This document shows, one piece after another, positions 26,187-35,475 of a DNA stretch of 64,000 nucleotides. Within the stretch, counting starts at the first letter, position 1, and every line of letters starts with the position of its first letter. The position numbers were made by a program, and so were the translations under genes. Source of the DNA: Paenibacillus etheri (lineage in GTDB: Bacteria; Bacillota; Bacilli; Paenibacillales; Paenibacillaceae); the NCBI RefSeq assembly GCF_001012825.1, contig NZ_LCZJ02000016.1:209205-273204 (forward strand). The letters run 5' to 3'. The notes under the pieces are model-generated. The model was given only the letters and a program-made list of their open reading frames with translations. It was not told the DNA's origin and made no database searches.

Positions 26187-27254
26187 ATGGAGCGCCTTTT
26201 AGAGGTAAAAGACTTAGCGATATCATTCAAAACACATGGCGGAGAAGTACAAGCGATCCGTGGTGTTAGCTTCCATGTAGATAAAGGTGAAACTCTAGCG
26301 ATTGTTGGGGAGTCAGGTTCCGGTAAAAGTGTAACCTCACAAGCGGTTATGAAGCTGGTTCCTACACCACCAGGAGAGTATAAACGCGGACAGATTCTTT
26401 TTGATGGACAAGATTTGATTGGCAAGACTGAGAAGCAGATGCAGAAAATCCGCGGTAAAGAGATCGGTATGATTTTTCAGGATCCGATGACCTCACTGAA
26501 TCCGATGATGAAGGTCGGCAGACAAATTACTGAAGTACTGCTCAAACATGAGAACATCTCTAAGGCTGATGCGAACAAACGTGGGATTGAGCTGCTCAAT
26601 CTAGTAGGTATTCCTTCTCCAGAACGTCGCTTCAATCAATATCCACATGAATTCAGTGGTGGTATGCGTCAACGTGTTGTTATTGCAATGGCACTTGCTG
26701 CGAACCCTAAACTTCTGATTGCGGATGAGCCGACTACAGCGCTCGACGTAACCATTCAGGCACAAATTCTTGATTTGATGAAGGAATTGCAGAAGAAGAT
26801 TGATACGGCTATTATTTTTATTACCCATGATCTCGGAGTTGTAGCAAGAATGGCAGATCGTGTAGCTGTAATGTATGCCGGACAAATTGTTGAAATGGGA
26901 ACAGCGGAAGAGATCTTCTACGATCCAAGACACCCATACACTTGGGGCTTGCTAGCTTCCATGCCAAGTTTGGAGAGTAAAGGTTCTTTGCTTACAGCAA
27001 TTCCTGGTACGCCTCCAGATTTGATCAAGCCGCCTAAGGGCGATGCTTTCGCACTACGTAGCACTTACGCTATGCAAATCGATATGGAGAAAGAGCCACC
27101 AATGTATAAGGTTTCGGATACCCATATGGTGAAATCTTGGCTAATGCATCCGATGGCTCCTAAGGTGGAACCGCCGGCAGTTGTTAAGAATAGACAACGT
27201 GTGCTTAAGAACGCTTATCCAGAGCCTGTTTTGGTGCAAGAAGGCGCTAATTAA
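26187..27254 (+). CDS. Oligopeptide-type ABC transporter ATPase, OppD/DppD-like, orphan
   Basis: This 355-residue ATPase has Walker A GESGSGKS, Q-loop GMIFQDPMTSLNP, signature EFSGGMRQR, Walker B LLIADEPTTALD and the oligopeptide transporter tail IPGTPPDL. The tail lacks the Cys-rich CPFAPRC segment of many DppD proteins; it reads GDAFALRSTYAMQID, as I recall for Bacillus OppD. Permeases, a binding protein and the partner ATPase OppF are not adjacent. The Fur box upstream suggests iron-responsive expression. Start ATG follows AGAGGGTG. Confidence 0.85.
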   Translation: MERLLEVKDLAISFKTHGGEVQAIRGVSFHVDKGETLAIVGESGSGKSVTSQAVMKLVPTPPGEYKRGQILFDGQDLIGKTEKQMQKIRGKEIGMIFQDPMTSLNPMMKVGRQITEVLLKHENISKADANKRGIELLNLVGIPSPERRFNQYPHEFSGGMRQRVVIAMALAANPKLLIADEPTTALDVTIQAQILDLMKELQKKIDTAIIFITHDLGVVARMADRVAVMYAGQIVEMGTAEEIFYDPRHPYTWGLLASMPSLESKGSLLTAIPGTPPDLIKPPKGDAFALRSTYAMQIDMEKEPPMYKVSDTHMVKSWLMHPMAPKVEPPAVVKNRQRVLKNAYPEPVLVQEGAN

Positions 27255-27282
27255 GCAGATTATTTTACGTAAAATATAAAAG

Positions 27283-27321
27283 GAAACGTCAGGCCATTTC
27301 GATGGCTTGGCGTTTTTTTTA
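27283..27321 (+). terminator. Terminator after the OppD-like gene
   Basis: AACGTCAGGCCAT pairs with ATGGCTTGGCGTT, followed by eight T residues. Confidence 0.9.
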
Positions 27322-27387
27322 TGTGTATGAATGTTTACTATCATTTAAATAAATGTGAATTAATACGGACTTAATTAAATAAAAGGA

Positions 27388-27416
27388 TTGACTATTGTTC
27401 GTTTTCGTTTCAAAAT
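27388..27416 (+). promoter_or_regulatory. Likely promoter of the arabinanase gene
   Basis: TTGACT, 17 bases, CAAAAT lies 28 bases before the start codon. The -10 box is weak. Confidence 0.4.
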
Positions 27417-27443
27417 GAAAAGGCATACATAGGGGGTATAACG

Positions 27444-28910
27444 ATGAGAAAAGCAATGATGACTACAATGATCAGCGTTTCATTATTAGCAGTAACCGCG
27501 TGCAATGACAACTCAACTAGTTCTAGCAACTCAAATAACGTAGTTGATTCTGCGAAGCCTGTCTTCAAAAATGTATCTGTGCATGATCCGTCAATCATTA
27601 TAGCAGATAACAAATACTATGTGTTCGGTTCTCATTTAGCATCTGCTAAATCAAATGATTTGATGTCTTGGACTCAGCTGTCCTCTGGAGTGGTAGAAGG
27701 AAACGTACTCATTCCTAATGTCAAAGAGGAGTTTGCTGAAGCATTAAAATGGGCACAGACGGATACCTTATGGGCACCCGATGTTATCCAATTGACGGAT
27801 GGCAACTACTATATGTATTACAATGCTTGTAAAGGGGATTCCCCGTTGTCTGCACTCGGCATAGCTGTGTCGGACAATATTGAGGGACCTTATAAGAATA
27901 AGGGCGTCATTTTGAAGTCAGGTATGACGGGTATGGGTGATGATGGAGAAATGTATGATGCCACTCAAAAGCCGAATGTAGTAGATCCGGATGTGTTCTT
28001 TGATAAAGAAGGGAAGCTGTGGATGGTCTATGGCTCTTACTCCGGTGGTATTTTTATTATGGAACTAGATGCTAATAGAGGCTTCCCACTACCAGATCAA
28101 GGTTATGGAAAAAAGCTCCTCGGTGCGAATCATGCTCGGATAGAAGCTCCATATATGCTGTACAGTCCGGAAACGGATTACTACTATCTGTTCCTTTCAT
28201 ACGGGGGGTTGGCTGCAGACGGTGGCTATAACATCCGTGTGGCTCGTTCAAAGGCACCAGATGGACCTTTCGAAGATTCTGAGGACCAGGATATGATTAA
28301 TGCACAAGGATCACCTACGGTATTGTTTGATGATCCAGCATATGCTCCTTACGGAGTGAAGCTTATGGGGAATTTCGAATTTCTGAATACGGATGACGAG
28401 CTGCCAGTGAGTGGAGAAGGATATGTATCACCAGGTCATAACTCGGCGTTTAATGATGAAGAGAATGGCAAGTATTATCTGATCTTCCATACACGGTTCC
28501 CGAATCGTGGAGAAAAGCATGAGGTAAGAGTTCATCAGATGTTTATGAACAGTGAGGGTTGGCCGGTTGTAGCCCCACACCGCTATGGCGGAGAGACCAC
28601 TGAGAAATACACGAAAGAGCAAATTTCAGGTGAATACAAATATGTGAACCATAACAAAGACATTACGGCTGATATCGTGCAGTCAGAGCTGATTGAATTA
28701 ACTAAGAGCGGTAAGATCAAAGGAGCGGTAAAGGGGAAATGGAAGCTAATCGATGATCATACTGCTGAGCTTACCATTGACGGTTCTACTTATAATGGAG
28801 TGTTCCTAAAAGAGTGGAATGAAGCAACAGCTAGTAACGTTATGACGTTTACTGCGGTTTCCAAGGAGGGAATCTCTATCTGGGGGAGCCATGTATCTGC
28901 GATGGAATAA
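27444..28910 (+). CDS. GH43 endo-alpha-1,5-L-arabinanase-like lipoprotein
   Basis: This 488-residue exported enzyme has a signal peptide ending in LAVTAC (Cys20), then a Ser/Asn-rich linker. The five-bladed GH43 domain (about 40-370) has catalytic residues in VHDPSII (Asp base), NVVDPDVF (Asp) and RIEAPYM (Glu acid), plus a calcium-site His in SPGHNSAF. The C-terminal beta domain (about 385-488, SGEYKYVNHNKDI to WGSHVSAME) is typical of Abn2-like arabinanases. It should cut arabinan outside the cell. No arabinose uptake genes are adjacent. Confidence 0.85.
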   Translation: MRKAMMTTMISVSLLAVTACNDNSTSSSNSNNVVDSAKPVFKNVSVHDPSIIIADNKYYVFGSHLASAKSNDLMSWTQLSSGVVEGNVLIPNVKEEFAEALKWAQTDTLWAPDVIQLTDGNYYMYYNACKGDSPLSALGIAVSDNIEGPYKNKGVILKSGMTGMGDDGEMYDATQKPNVVDPDVFFDKEGKLWMVYGSYSGGIFIMELDANRGFPLPDQGYGKKLLGANHARIEAPYMLYSPETDYYYLFLSYGGLAADGGYNIRVARSKAPDGPFEDSEDQDMINAQGSPTVLFDDPAYAPYGVKLMGNFEFLNTDDELPVSGEGYVSPGHNSAFNDEENGKYYLIFHTRFPNRGEKHEVRVHQMFMNSEGWPVVAPHRYGGETTEKYTKEQISGEYKYVNHNKDITADIVQSELIELTKSGKIKGAVKGKWKLIDDHTAELTIDGSTYNGVFLKEWNEATASNVMTFTAVSKEGISIWGSHVSAME

Positions 28911-28937
28911 TAGATTCTTTTAAACAAATAGCTAGTA

Positions 28938-28990
28938 GAGACGGGGTTCCGATTAGTCCTGAGAATGACTAAGCTGGAACCCCGTTTTTT
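28938..28990 (+). terminator. Terminator after the arabinanase gene
   Basis: A long stem, ACGGGGTTCC with GGAACCCCGT extended by an inner helix, is followed by TTTTTT. It also separates the convergent fabF gene. Confidence 0.9.
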
Positions 28991-29000
28991 AGATGAATGG

Positions 29001-30239
29001 TCAGTCTTCAAACTTCCGAATCACAATGACTGCATTATGCCCGCCGAAACCAAAGGAGTTAGACATTCCTATAGTAAGATCGGTTTTTCGCGCAATGTTC
29101 GGGATATAATCCAGATCACAAATGGAATCTTTAATCTCCTGATTAATGGTAGGGGGGATGATTCCTTCTTGAATGCTCTTAATTAGGGCTATGGCTTCTA
29201 ATCCACCTGCTGCCCCTAAAGCGTGTCCAGTCATGGACTTATTAGCGGTTACGGGAATCTGGTAGGCCTGATCACCGAATAACTTCTTTATCGCAAGGGT
29301 CTCAGAGCGGTCACCTACTACTGTACTGGTGGCATGAGCGCTGATTACATCCACTTCGTCTGGCTGGAGATTAGCTTCATTCAGTGCCAGCTTCATCGCT
29401 TGATAAGCACCAATTCCTTCTGGATGGGTGGCGACCATATGGTAAGCATCAGAGCTGGCACCATAGCCGATAACCTCTCCGTGGATCTTGGCGTTTCTAC
29501 GCTGCGCATGAGAAAGTGACTCCAGAATAACTATTCCGCCACCTTCACCGATAACAAATCCGTCACGCTCCCCGTCAAAAGGTCGACTGGCCTTAGTCGG
29601 TTCCTCATTTCGAGTGGATAAAGAGGTGGCATTGCCGAAACTGGCTAAGGAGATTTCAGTAATGGCTGCTTCTGATCCACCAGCAATTACGATGTCGGCA
29701 CCACCATAACGGATCAACCGGAAGGCTTCACCAATGGCCGTATTCCCAATAGAGCAGGCAGTTACTGGAGACATTGTAGGACCTAAAGCGCCTAATTTAA
29801 TGCTGATCATCGCTGCAGCCATATTGGAGATCATCATTGGAATTAAAGTGGGGCTGACCCGATCCGGTCCACGGCCCTTTAACACACTCCCTTGCTCCAT
29901 TAAGGTCTGAATCCCACCAACGCCTGATCCAACGTAAACTCCGAGTCGTTCTTTATCAATCTTATCAAGCTGTAGACCGGAATGTGTCCATGCATCTTCA
30001 GCGGCTGCGAGGGCGAACTGACTAAATCTATCCATTCTGCGGGCTTCTTTACGGCCAAATCTAGCCTCCGCATCGAAATCTTGTACAATTCCTGCGATCT
30101 TTGTCTTAAAGTTAGAGGTATCGAATGAAGTGATCGAGGATATTCCCGACTCCCCAGAAACTAGACGGTCCCAAAATTGCTCTACTGTATTTCCAAGAGG
30201 CGAGATTAAGCCCATGCCTGTAATAACTACGCGTTCCAT
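29001..30239 (-). CDS. fabF: 3-oxoacyl-ACP synthase II (FabF-like)
   Basis: This 412-residue condensing enzyme elongates acyl-ACP with malonyl-ACP. The catalytic Cys is residue 162 in TACSIGNTA, with the two histidines in SAHATSTVVGD and NKSMTGHALGAAGG. The C-terminal gate is NSFGFGGHN. A TTG at 30254 is in frame, but GAGGAGG is set for the ATG at 30239. It stands alone, divergent from an MmyB-type regulator, unlike a housekeeping fabF next to fabH. It could be an accessory synthase for special or branched fatty acids. Confidence 0.88.
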   Translation of the reverse strand: MERVVITGMGLISPLGNTVEQFWDRLVSGESGISSITSFDTSNFKTKIAGIVQDFDAEARFGRKEARRMDRFSQFALAAAEDAWTHSGLQLDKIDKERLGVYVGSGVGGIQTLMEQGSVLKGRGPDRVSPTLIPMMISNMAAAMISIKLGALGPTMSPVTACSIGNTAIGEAFRLIRYGGADIVIAGGSEAAITEISLASFGNATSLSTRNEEPTKASRPFDGERDGFVIGEGGGIVILESLSHAQRRNAKIHGEVIGYGASSDAYHMVATHPEGIGAYQAMKLALNEANLQPDEVDVISAHATSTVVGDRSETLAIKKLFGDQAYQIPVTANKSMTGHALGAAGGLEAIALIKSIQEGIIPPTINQEIKDSICDLDYIPNIARKTDLTIGMSNSFGFGGHNAVIVIRKFED

Positions 30240-30363
30240 AATGAACCTCCTCAAGAAGTGTATATAGGTATTTTTCCACTTATTTTATCCTATTACAAGT
30301 TATCGTTTATCCTAGTATAATTTGTACTATACTAAAGAATGTAACAGAGAGGAGAGGAAGCAT

Positions 30364-31215
30364 ATGGCTAATCAGACGAGATTACAGGCTTTATCAGATT
30401 TCTTAAAAGCACGCCGTGCAGCGATCTCACCCAGCTCTGTTGGACTGCCAGAAGGTACACGCAGGAGAACGCCTGGGCTTCGAAGGGAAGAGGTTGCACA
30501 GCTAGCGGGGGTAAGCAGTACCTGGTATACGTGGCTGGAGCAGGGCAGGGATATTAAAGTATCTTCGTCTGTTCTGGACTGTATTGCGGCAGCCCTAAAG
30601 CTGACTCCTGATGAGCGGAAGTATCTTTTTGCGCTAGCATTAGAGACAGGAACAGGAAACGTTCTACTTCAGCAAGAGCAATCCACTGTAATCAGTCCTT
30701 CTTTACAGAAAATATTGCAGGAGCTTAAGACCTGTCCCACGATTATTTCGGACAGACGCTGCGGGATTGTAGGGTGGAATGAGGCTGCAGCTCATGTGTT
30801 TCTCGATTTCTCTAAGCTACCTATTGAGGAGAGAAACATGATTCGTCTATTATTTGTTCGCAAGGAATTCAGACGTTTAGCCGTAAATTGGGAACATTTC
30901 GTAAGTGGATATCTATCGATCTTTAGAGCGTATTACGGACAATATGTAGAGGATCGCTGGTATGATGAATTTATAGAGGAATTAAAGGGATTGCATCCAG
31001 TGTTTAATGAAATGTGGGAACAAAGTCGTGTCAGCTCTGCTCCAGATGTACTATTGGAGTTCAGACATGCCAAAGCAGGGAAAATGTTATTTCATTTAAC
31101 CTCACTACAGGTTCAAGGCAGCACAGATTTACGTTGTAGTATTTATACTCCAGCCGCAGATTCGAATACTGAAATCAAGCTGAAGCAGCTTATGGAGCAG
31201 CCTAGGTTAAAGTAA
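30364..31215 (+). CDS. XRE-family regulator with MmyB-like ligand-binding domain
   Basis: This 283-residue regulator has an N-terminal helix-turn-helix with the MmyB-type lead-in LSDFLKARRAAISPSSVGLP and RRTPGLRREEVAQLAGVSSTWYTWLEQGR. A PAS-like ligand domain follows (about 105-270, WNEAAAHVF, RNMIRLLFV, LLEFRHAKAGKMLFHLTSL). As I recall, a structure of this domain type holds a fatty acid. The frame opens at 30322, but GAGGAGAGGAAG precedes the ATG at 30364. It is divergent from fabF, its likely target. Confidence 0.85.
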   Translation: MANQTRLQALSDFLKARRAAISPSSVGLPEGTRRRTPGLRREEVAQLAGVSSTWYTWLEQGRDIKVSSSVLDCIAAALKLTPDERKYLFALALETGTGNVLLQQEQSTVISPSLQKILQELKTCPTIISDRRCGIVGWNEAAAHVFLDFSKLPIEERNMIRLLFVRKEFRRLAVNWEHFVSGYLSIFRAYYGQYVEDRWYDEFIEELKGLHPVFNEMWEQSRVSSAPDVLLEFRHAKAGKMLFHLTSLQVQGSTDLRCSIYTPAADSNTEIKLKQLMEQPRLK

Positions 31216-31322
31216 CCAAGATAATAAATTCAAATTTAGTACTTTTAGTCAATACTATTCGTCCAAGCCGTTTCTCTTAGATCTCATAGAATAGAGTATC
31301 ACAAGAGAAGGAGATGAAAAGA

Positions 31323-31748
31323 ATGGCTAAAACGATTATTGATTACAATGCAACCGTAGTAACACCAATTGCGAATGGAGTGAATATTCCTGTTCCAACC
31401 ACTCCAGCAGGAGTTTCTATTGCTACTACCTCAGTCTATATTGATCCAGCTAACCCAGCTTCAGCAACGAATAGAGTGGAATTGACCGCAACATTCGGCT
31501 ATCGTTCTATCGTAGGTGAGCCAGAAATCATTGTTCGCCTATGGCGTGCAGGCACTGAAATTTACTACGCACTTGCTGGAGATGCATTTAATGGAGTGGA
31601 TGAGTATTCACTGGTTTCTCTGCAAATGATAGAGCATGCTCCTCTGGGCACACAAAACTATCAATTAATTGTAGAGAATCGTAATGCAGCTTCTACAGCA
31701 CGAGTGATTGGTCCGATTACATTCACTGCGATTGCTATTGGTGGCTAA
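31323..31748 (+). CDS. 141-residue beta-rich protein, paralogue A
   Basis: This is a cysteine-free, Thr/Val/Ile/Ala-rich protein with no signal peptide or membrane segment. Its pattern suggests a jelly-roll (C1q/TNF-like) beta-sandwich. It is clearly homologous to the protein at 40259, sharing PANPAS, RVEL, RAG-IY, NYQL-V-N and GPI-FTA-AIGG, and has the same length. ATG 31314 lies inside the ribosome binding site, so ATG 31323 (MAKTII) is used, matching its paralogue. CATAGAATA upstream (31285) fits a SigK -10 pattern, so a spore-surface role is possible but unproven. Confidence 0.7.
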   Translation: MAKTIIDYNATVVTPIANGVNIPVPTTPAGVSIATTSVYIDPANPASATNRVELTATFGYRSIVGEPEIIVRLWRAGTEIYYALAGDAFNGVDEYSLVSLQMIEHAPLGTQNYQLIVENRNAASTARVIGPITFTAIAIGG

Positions 31749-31755
31749 TTTGAAA

Positions 31756-31803
31756 TAAAAAACACGGGATCTCACATTTTGTGATCATCCCGTGTTTTTT
31801 TAT
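31756..31803. terminator. Bidirectional terminator
   Basis: AAAAAACACGGGAT and ATCCCGTGTTTTTT flank a stem-loop, with A-run and T-run on either side. It serves the plus-strand beta-rich protein gene and the convergent transporter gene. Confidence 0.9.
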
Positions 31804-31823
31804 TTGTCCAGTTATAGAATAAG

Positions 31824-32972
31824 CTAAGCAGTGCTCTTTTTGCCATAGATTCTGTACAATATCAATCCGAACAGCATGCCAGTAAAGGACATCACGGAAA
31901 TCGTTAAGTAAAGGGCCTTACCGCCAAAGGCTTCATATAAAGCTCCACCAGCATAAGAAGCGAGTATGCCTGATACACCGAAGAATAACAGCGCCAGTAC
32001 GGTTTGCCCTGTAGCACGCCATTCCTCAGGCACAATACTGTACAGATACTGAATAGCTGCGGAGTAAAATACCGGGAAGGTAAGGATTTGTAGAATCTGT
32101 AGATAAGCTAACAAATGCGGATCCGTAATCCAGGCTGAAATAAAGAAGCGAAGAAAATAAAAGGCTCCAGAAATCGAAATAATGATCAGTTCTTTTCCTT
32201 TGCGTAGCCACCAAAAGCTTAAGGCAAACACAATAATCTCACTCATTGCGGCGATAAAGAACGATTGACCTACTAATTCGGGACTGCCACCAAGCTCGCG
32301 GATATAAACCCCAAGGAAGGTATCGTTCATTCGCGCAGGAACGGAGCTAATAAATATAAGTACTAGAAACAACAGTGTTTCTTTGTTGCTAAGAAAAAGC
32401 TTTAAGCTATCAAGTGTAACCGGTTTGCCGGTGACAGGAGCATCTGGCATGCACCAGCTGACTATAAAGCTTGTAAGGCTAATCGCGACGAACAAAATGG
32501 CCATACCTTGAGAGCCGAAATAACTCAGCACATAACCCGTGAGCAAAGCCATTACACCGTACCCTAGTGCACCATATGTACGGATCGACCCGTAGCTGAT
32601 TCCAGCTGCCTCTGAGATCCGGAAATTCAGGCTTTCAGCCAGAGGATCGATAGGCATTAAGAAGAAATAGAGCAGCATTGCGAAAAGAATAAGTCCTACG
32701 TAACTGCTGGAATCGAATAACAAGTATCCCGTCACCGCAGAGCATAACAACAGAACTAAAAGTACTTTGCGGATCGTTCTTGTTTTGTCACTGATCATCC
32801 CCCATAAGGGTTGAGCAATAATAGTAACAAATCCTCCAGTACCAATAATGAATCCAATCTGCGCCGGGTTAAGACCTTGCTCCCCTAGATAAACTGGTAG
32901 AAAAGGAATGAACATAGCTAGCAACGCAAAATACAAAAAGTTAAACCCTCGTAATAGTGTTGGTGCTTTCAT
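31824..32972 (-). CDS. Major facilitator (MFS) transporter
   Basis: This 382-residue transporter has about 12 membrane segments and the MFS loop motif GMISDKTRTIRK between TM2 and TM3. The opening FNFLYFALLAMFIPFLPVYLGEQGLNPAQIGFIIG and the overall layout resemble the PPP/nucleoside:H+ symporter-like group (MFS_1_like). The substrate is not evident. GAGGTAAAG precedes the ATG. It is a single gene. Confidence 0.8.
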   Translation of the reverse strand: MKAPTLLRGFNFLYFALLAMFIPFLPVYLGEQGLNPAQIGFIIGTGGFVTIIAQPLWGMISDKTRTIRKVLLVLLLCSAVTGYLLFDSSSYVGLILFAMLLYFFLMPIDPLAESLNFRISEAAGISYGSIRTYGALGYGVMALLTGYVLSYFGSQGMAILFVAISLTSFIVSWCMPDAPVTGKPVTLDSLKLFLSNKETLLFLVLIFISSVPARMNDTFLGVYIRELGGSPELVGQSFFIAAMSEIIVFALSFWWLRKGKELIIISISGAFYFLRFFISAWITDPHLLAYLQILQILTFPVFYSAAIQYLYSIVPEEWRATGQTVLALLFFGVSGILASYAGGALYEAFGGKALYLTISVMSFTGMLFGLILYRIYGKKSTA

Positions 32973-33108
32973 AAGTTTCTTTACCTCACGTATTAATTAA
33001 TATTTGTATAGAGTCAATTTTGTTATTGTATCACGGATGTTGAATGATTAGGATATAAAACTATGATAAACTGAGAATAATTAAAGCAAAATGCAAGGAG
33101 AAAAGCCG

Positions 33109-33876
33109 ATGATAAAGCTAGTATCTTGGAATGTGAATGGTCTTCGGGCATGTGTCACTAAAGGGTTTAATGAATATTTCAAAGAAGTAGAAGCAGATAT
33201 TTTTTGCGTTCAAGAGACTAAGCTGCAAGCAGGACAAATTACTATGGAGCAAGGCGAAGAATACGAGCAGTATTGGAATTACGCAGTGAAAAAGGGCTAT
33301 TCAGGCACGGCAGTGTTCACCAAAATCAAACCGATCTCTGTAAGATATGGAATGGAAGAAGATGAAGAAGCAGAAGGTCGGATCATCACATTAGAGTTCG
33401 ATCATTTTTATCTAGTCAATGTCTATACACCAAATGCCAAACGAGATCTGACCCGCTTGGAATATAGAATGGAATGGGAAGACCGTTTCCGCAATTATCT
33501 CTTAGAGCTGGACAAGTGTAAAGCAGTTGTAGTTTGCGGTGACCTAAACGTAGCTCATGAGGATATTGATATCAAGAATGCAAAGGCTAACCGTGGCAAC
33601 TCTGGTTTTACCGATGAAGAGAGAGGGAAAATGAGTACCCTCCTAGAGTCCGGCTTCATAGATACGTTTAGATATCTTCACCCGGAGTTAGAGGGAGTCT
33701 ATTCTTGGTGGTCTTACATGCCGAAAGTGAGAGAGCGGAATGTAGGCTGGCGGATTGATTATTTCTTAACTTCTTCTAGACTGGGCCCTAATGTACTTGA
33801 TGCCCAAATTGATTGTCATATCATGGGCAGTGATCATTGCCCAGTGATCCTGAAGCTTGCTGATTTTACAGACTAA
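33109..33876 (+). CDS. exoA: Exodeoxyribonuclease III / AP endonuclease
   Basis: This 255-residue DNA repair nuclease cuts at abasic sites and trims 3' ends. Motifs in order are SWNVNGLRA, FCVQETKLQ (metal-binding Glu), VYTPNA, CGDLNVAHEDID (catalytic Asp-Asn), WRIDYFL and GSDHCPV (catalytic Asp-His). An in-frame ATG at 33091 lies before the ribosome binding site AAGGAG, so the ATG at 33109 is used. Confidence 0.93.
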   Translation: MIKLVSWNVNGLRACVTKGFNEYFKEVEADIFCVQETKLQAGQITMEQGEEYEQYWNYAVKKGYSGTAVFTKIKPISVRYGMEEDEEAEGRIITLEFDHFYLVNVYTPNAKRDLTRLEYRMEWEDRFRNYLLELDKCKAVVVCGDLNVAHEDIDIKNAKANRGNSGFTDEERGKMSTLLESGFIDTFRYLHPELEGVYSWWSYMPKVRERNVGWRIDYFLTSSRLGPNVLDAQIDCHIMGSDHCPVILKLADFTD

Positions 33877-33886
33877 AAAAGAGAGT

Positions 33887-33930
33887 TAAGGCCGCTAAGT
33901 CCCTCAGAGGACGAAGCGGCCTTTCTTTTA
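33887..33930 (+). terminator. Terminator after exoA
   Basis: AAGGCCGCT pairs with AGCGGCCTT and is followed by TCTTTTA. It lies between convergent genes. Confidence 0.8.
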
Positions 33931-33950
33931 TGGATTAAATATTTTGCATA

Positions 33951-35390
33951 TTAAATTCTTCCGATTATATCATCGAATTCAAGCGGTCCCATATTCACAT
34001 TAATCCGCTGCTTAAGGATTAGCGTATTCTCTAGAATCTTAAGATCAAGTGTAATCAAGAAAGGCATTTCAACAAACAACAAGGACAACTGAAGCTGGTC
34101 CTCAGAAGACCAAGTAAAGCTGGACATGATCCGGTTCGTAGAAGGATCAAGGATATGTGCAAAGCTTTCGACCCATTGCCCTCGGCCAAGACGGATAACC
34201 TTTTGCTCTCCGAGCTCATCTAGTAATGTGAATTCAGCTTCGTGGTTGTTGAAAGATATGGATAAGGTAGCTAGTAAAAATTGGTTGCTTTCGAGTGTAT
34301 ATGTCTTCCCGTTTATTTGAGCTTCTAACAAGGATGACTGCTGCAATTGTGGAGGATCAATGGATAAATTCTTTAATTGCTCCGCCAAATTAGCTTTTGA
34401 TATTTGATCTTCCTGAAGAGGGGCTTCTTTCATGTTTGGTAGTAGATGCTCCCACACTTCATTCAATATACCCTGAATACTATTTGTTCCGGCAGTGATA
34501 GCGATTACCGTATCTTGGTCTGGAAGAACAAGACAGATTTGACCGAATGCACCATCTCCCCGGTAGGCTCCGTGCTGGCATTGCCAGAATTGATACCCAT
34601 ATCCCATTGCCCAGTCGTGATCGCCATCTCCATTGGAAATTTGTTTGGTGGTAGCCTCATGGATCCACTCTTCGGGCAGAAGGCGCTGATGATTCCAGAT
34701 GCCCTTTTGTAAGTATAGCTGGCCGAATTTAGCGATATCCTCTGTAGTAATGCTCAAGCCAAATCCTCCTGTGTTGATTCCACGAGGACAGGATCCCCAA
34801 GTCGCTCCACGGATACCAAGAGGCGTGAAAAGACGTGGTTCTAAGTACTCTAGTAGCGTTTGTCCGGTGACCTTTTGCAGAATCGCTGAGAGCATGTAAG
34901 TGGCGCCAGTATTATAGAGAAAATGTGTTCCAGGGTCTTTTTCTACAGGGATTGTGAAGAAGGCTTTGACCCAATTTCCATCTGCACTTTGATGAAGTGT
35001 ATCCATAGTATCAGTGACTTGTCCGGTACCCATCATCAATAGATGCCTAATGTTCATTTTGGATAAATTCTCGGTAATCTCATCGGGCACATCTTCTGGG
35101 AAAAATGAAATGACCGAATCATCGAGTGTGATTAGCTTTTCTGTAACTGCAAACCCGATAGCGGTTGAAGTAAAGCTTTTGCTAAGAGAAAATAGCATAT
35201 GTGGAAGGTCGGGCTCGTAAGGAGACCACCAGCCTTCAGAAACTATATAACCATGCCGAAGGAGCATAAAGCTGTGTAGACCTAAATTTTGATTCTCTAC
35301 CGCATTAATAAAGTTGGATATTACGGCTGATGAAATTCCCTGCGCCTCTGGAAGACTTCTAGGCAATTGCATGCTGCTTGCAGTTTCCAT
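33951..35390 (-). CDS. Serine hydrolase of the beta-lactamase class C/PBP4* family
   Basis: This 479-residue protein has catalytic SLSKS near residue 69 (SXXK) and YNTGATY as the Tyr element. YRGDGAFGQICLVLPDQDTV stands in the KTG-like region. A C-terminal beta extension of about 150 residues follows. There is no signal peptide, so it is probably cytoplasmic, possibly an esterase or peptidase and not a beta-lactamase. A partial Fur-box-like sequence (TGAGAATCATTACCT, 35409-35423) lies upstream. Confidence 0.78.
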   Translation of the reverse strand: METASSMQLPRSLPEAQGISSAVISNFINAVENQNLGLHSFMLLRHGYIVSEGWWSPYEPDLPHMLFSLSKSFTSTAIGFAVTEKLITLDDSVISFFPEDVPDEITENLSKMNIRHLLMMGTGQVTDTMDTLHQSADGNWVKAFFTIPVEKDPGTHFLYNTGATYMLSAILQKVTGQTLLEYLEPRLFTPLGIRGATWGSCPRGINTGGFGLSITTEDIAKFGQLYLQKGIWNHQRLLPEEWIHEATTKQISNGDGDHDWAMGYGYQFWQCQHGAYRGDGAFGQICLVLPDQDTVIAITAGTNSIQGILNEVWEHLLPNMKEAPLQEDQISKANLAEQLKNLSIDPPQLQQSSLLEAQINGKTYTLESNQFLLATLSISFNNHEAEFTLLDELGEQKVIRLGRGQWVESFAHILDPSTNRIMSSFTWSSEDQLQLSLLFVEMPFLITLDLKILENTLILKQRINVNMGPLEFDDIIGRI

Positions 35391-35475
35391 TCATTCATCT
35401 CCTAAATTTGAGAATCATTACCTTCTGATTTTATAATATTTTCAATGTATAAACACCATATAAAAGAGAACATTT

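Noticed and set aside
35409-35423. Fur box before the serine hydrolase gene
   Set aside because: Only 12 of 15 positions match and the right half is degraded. It is noted with the gene but not claimed as a site.
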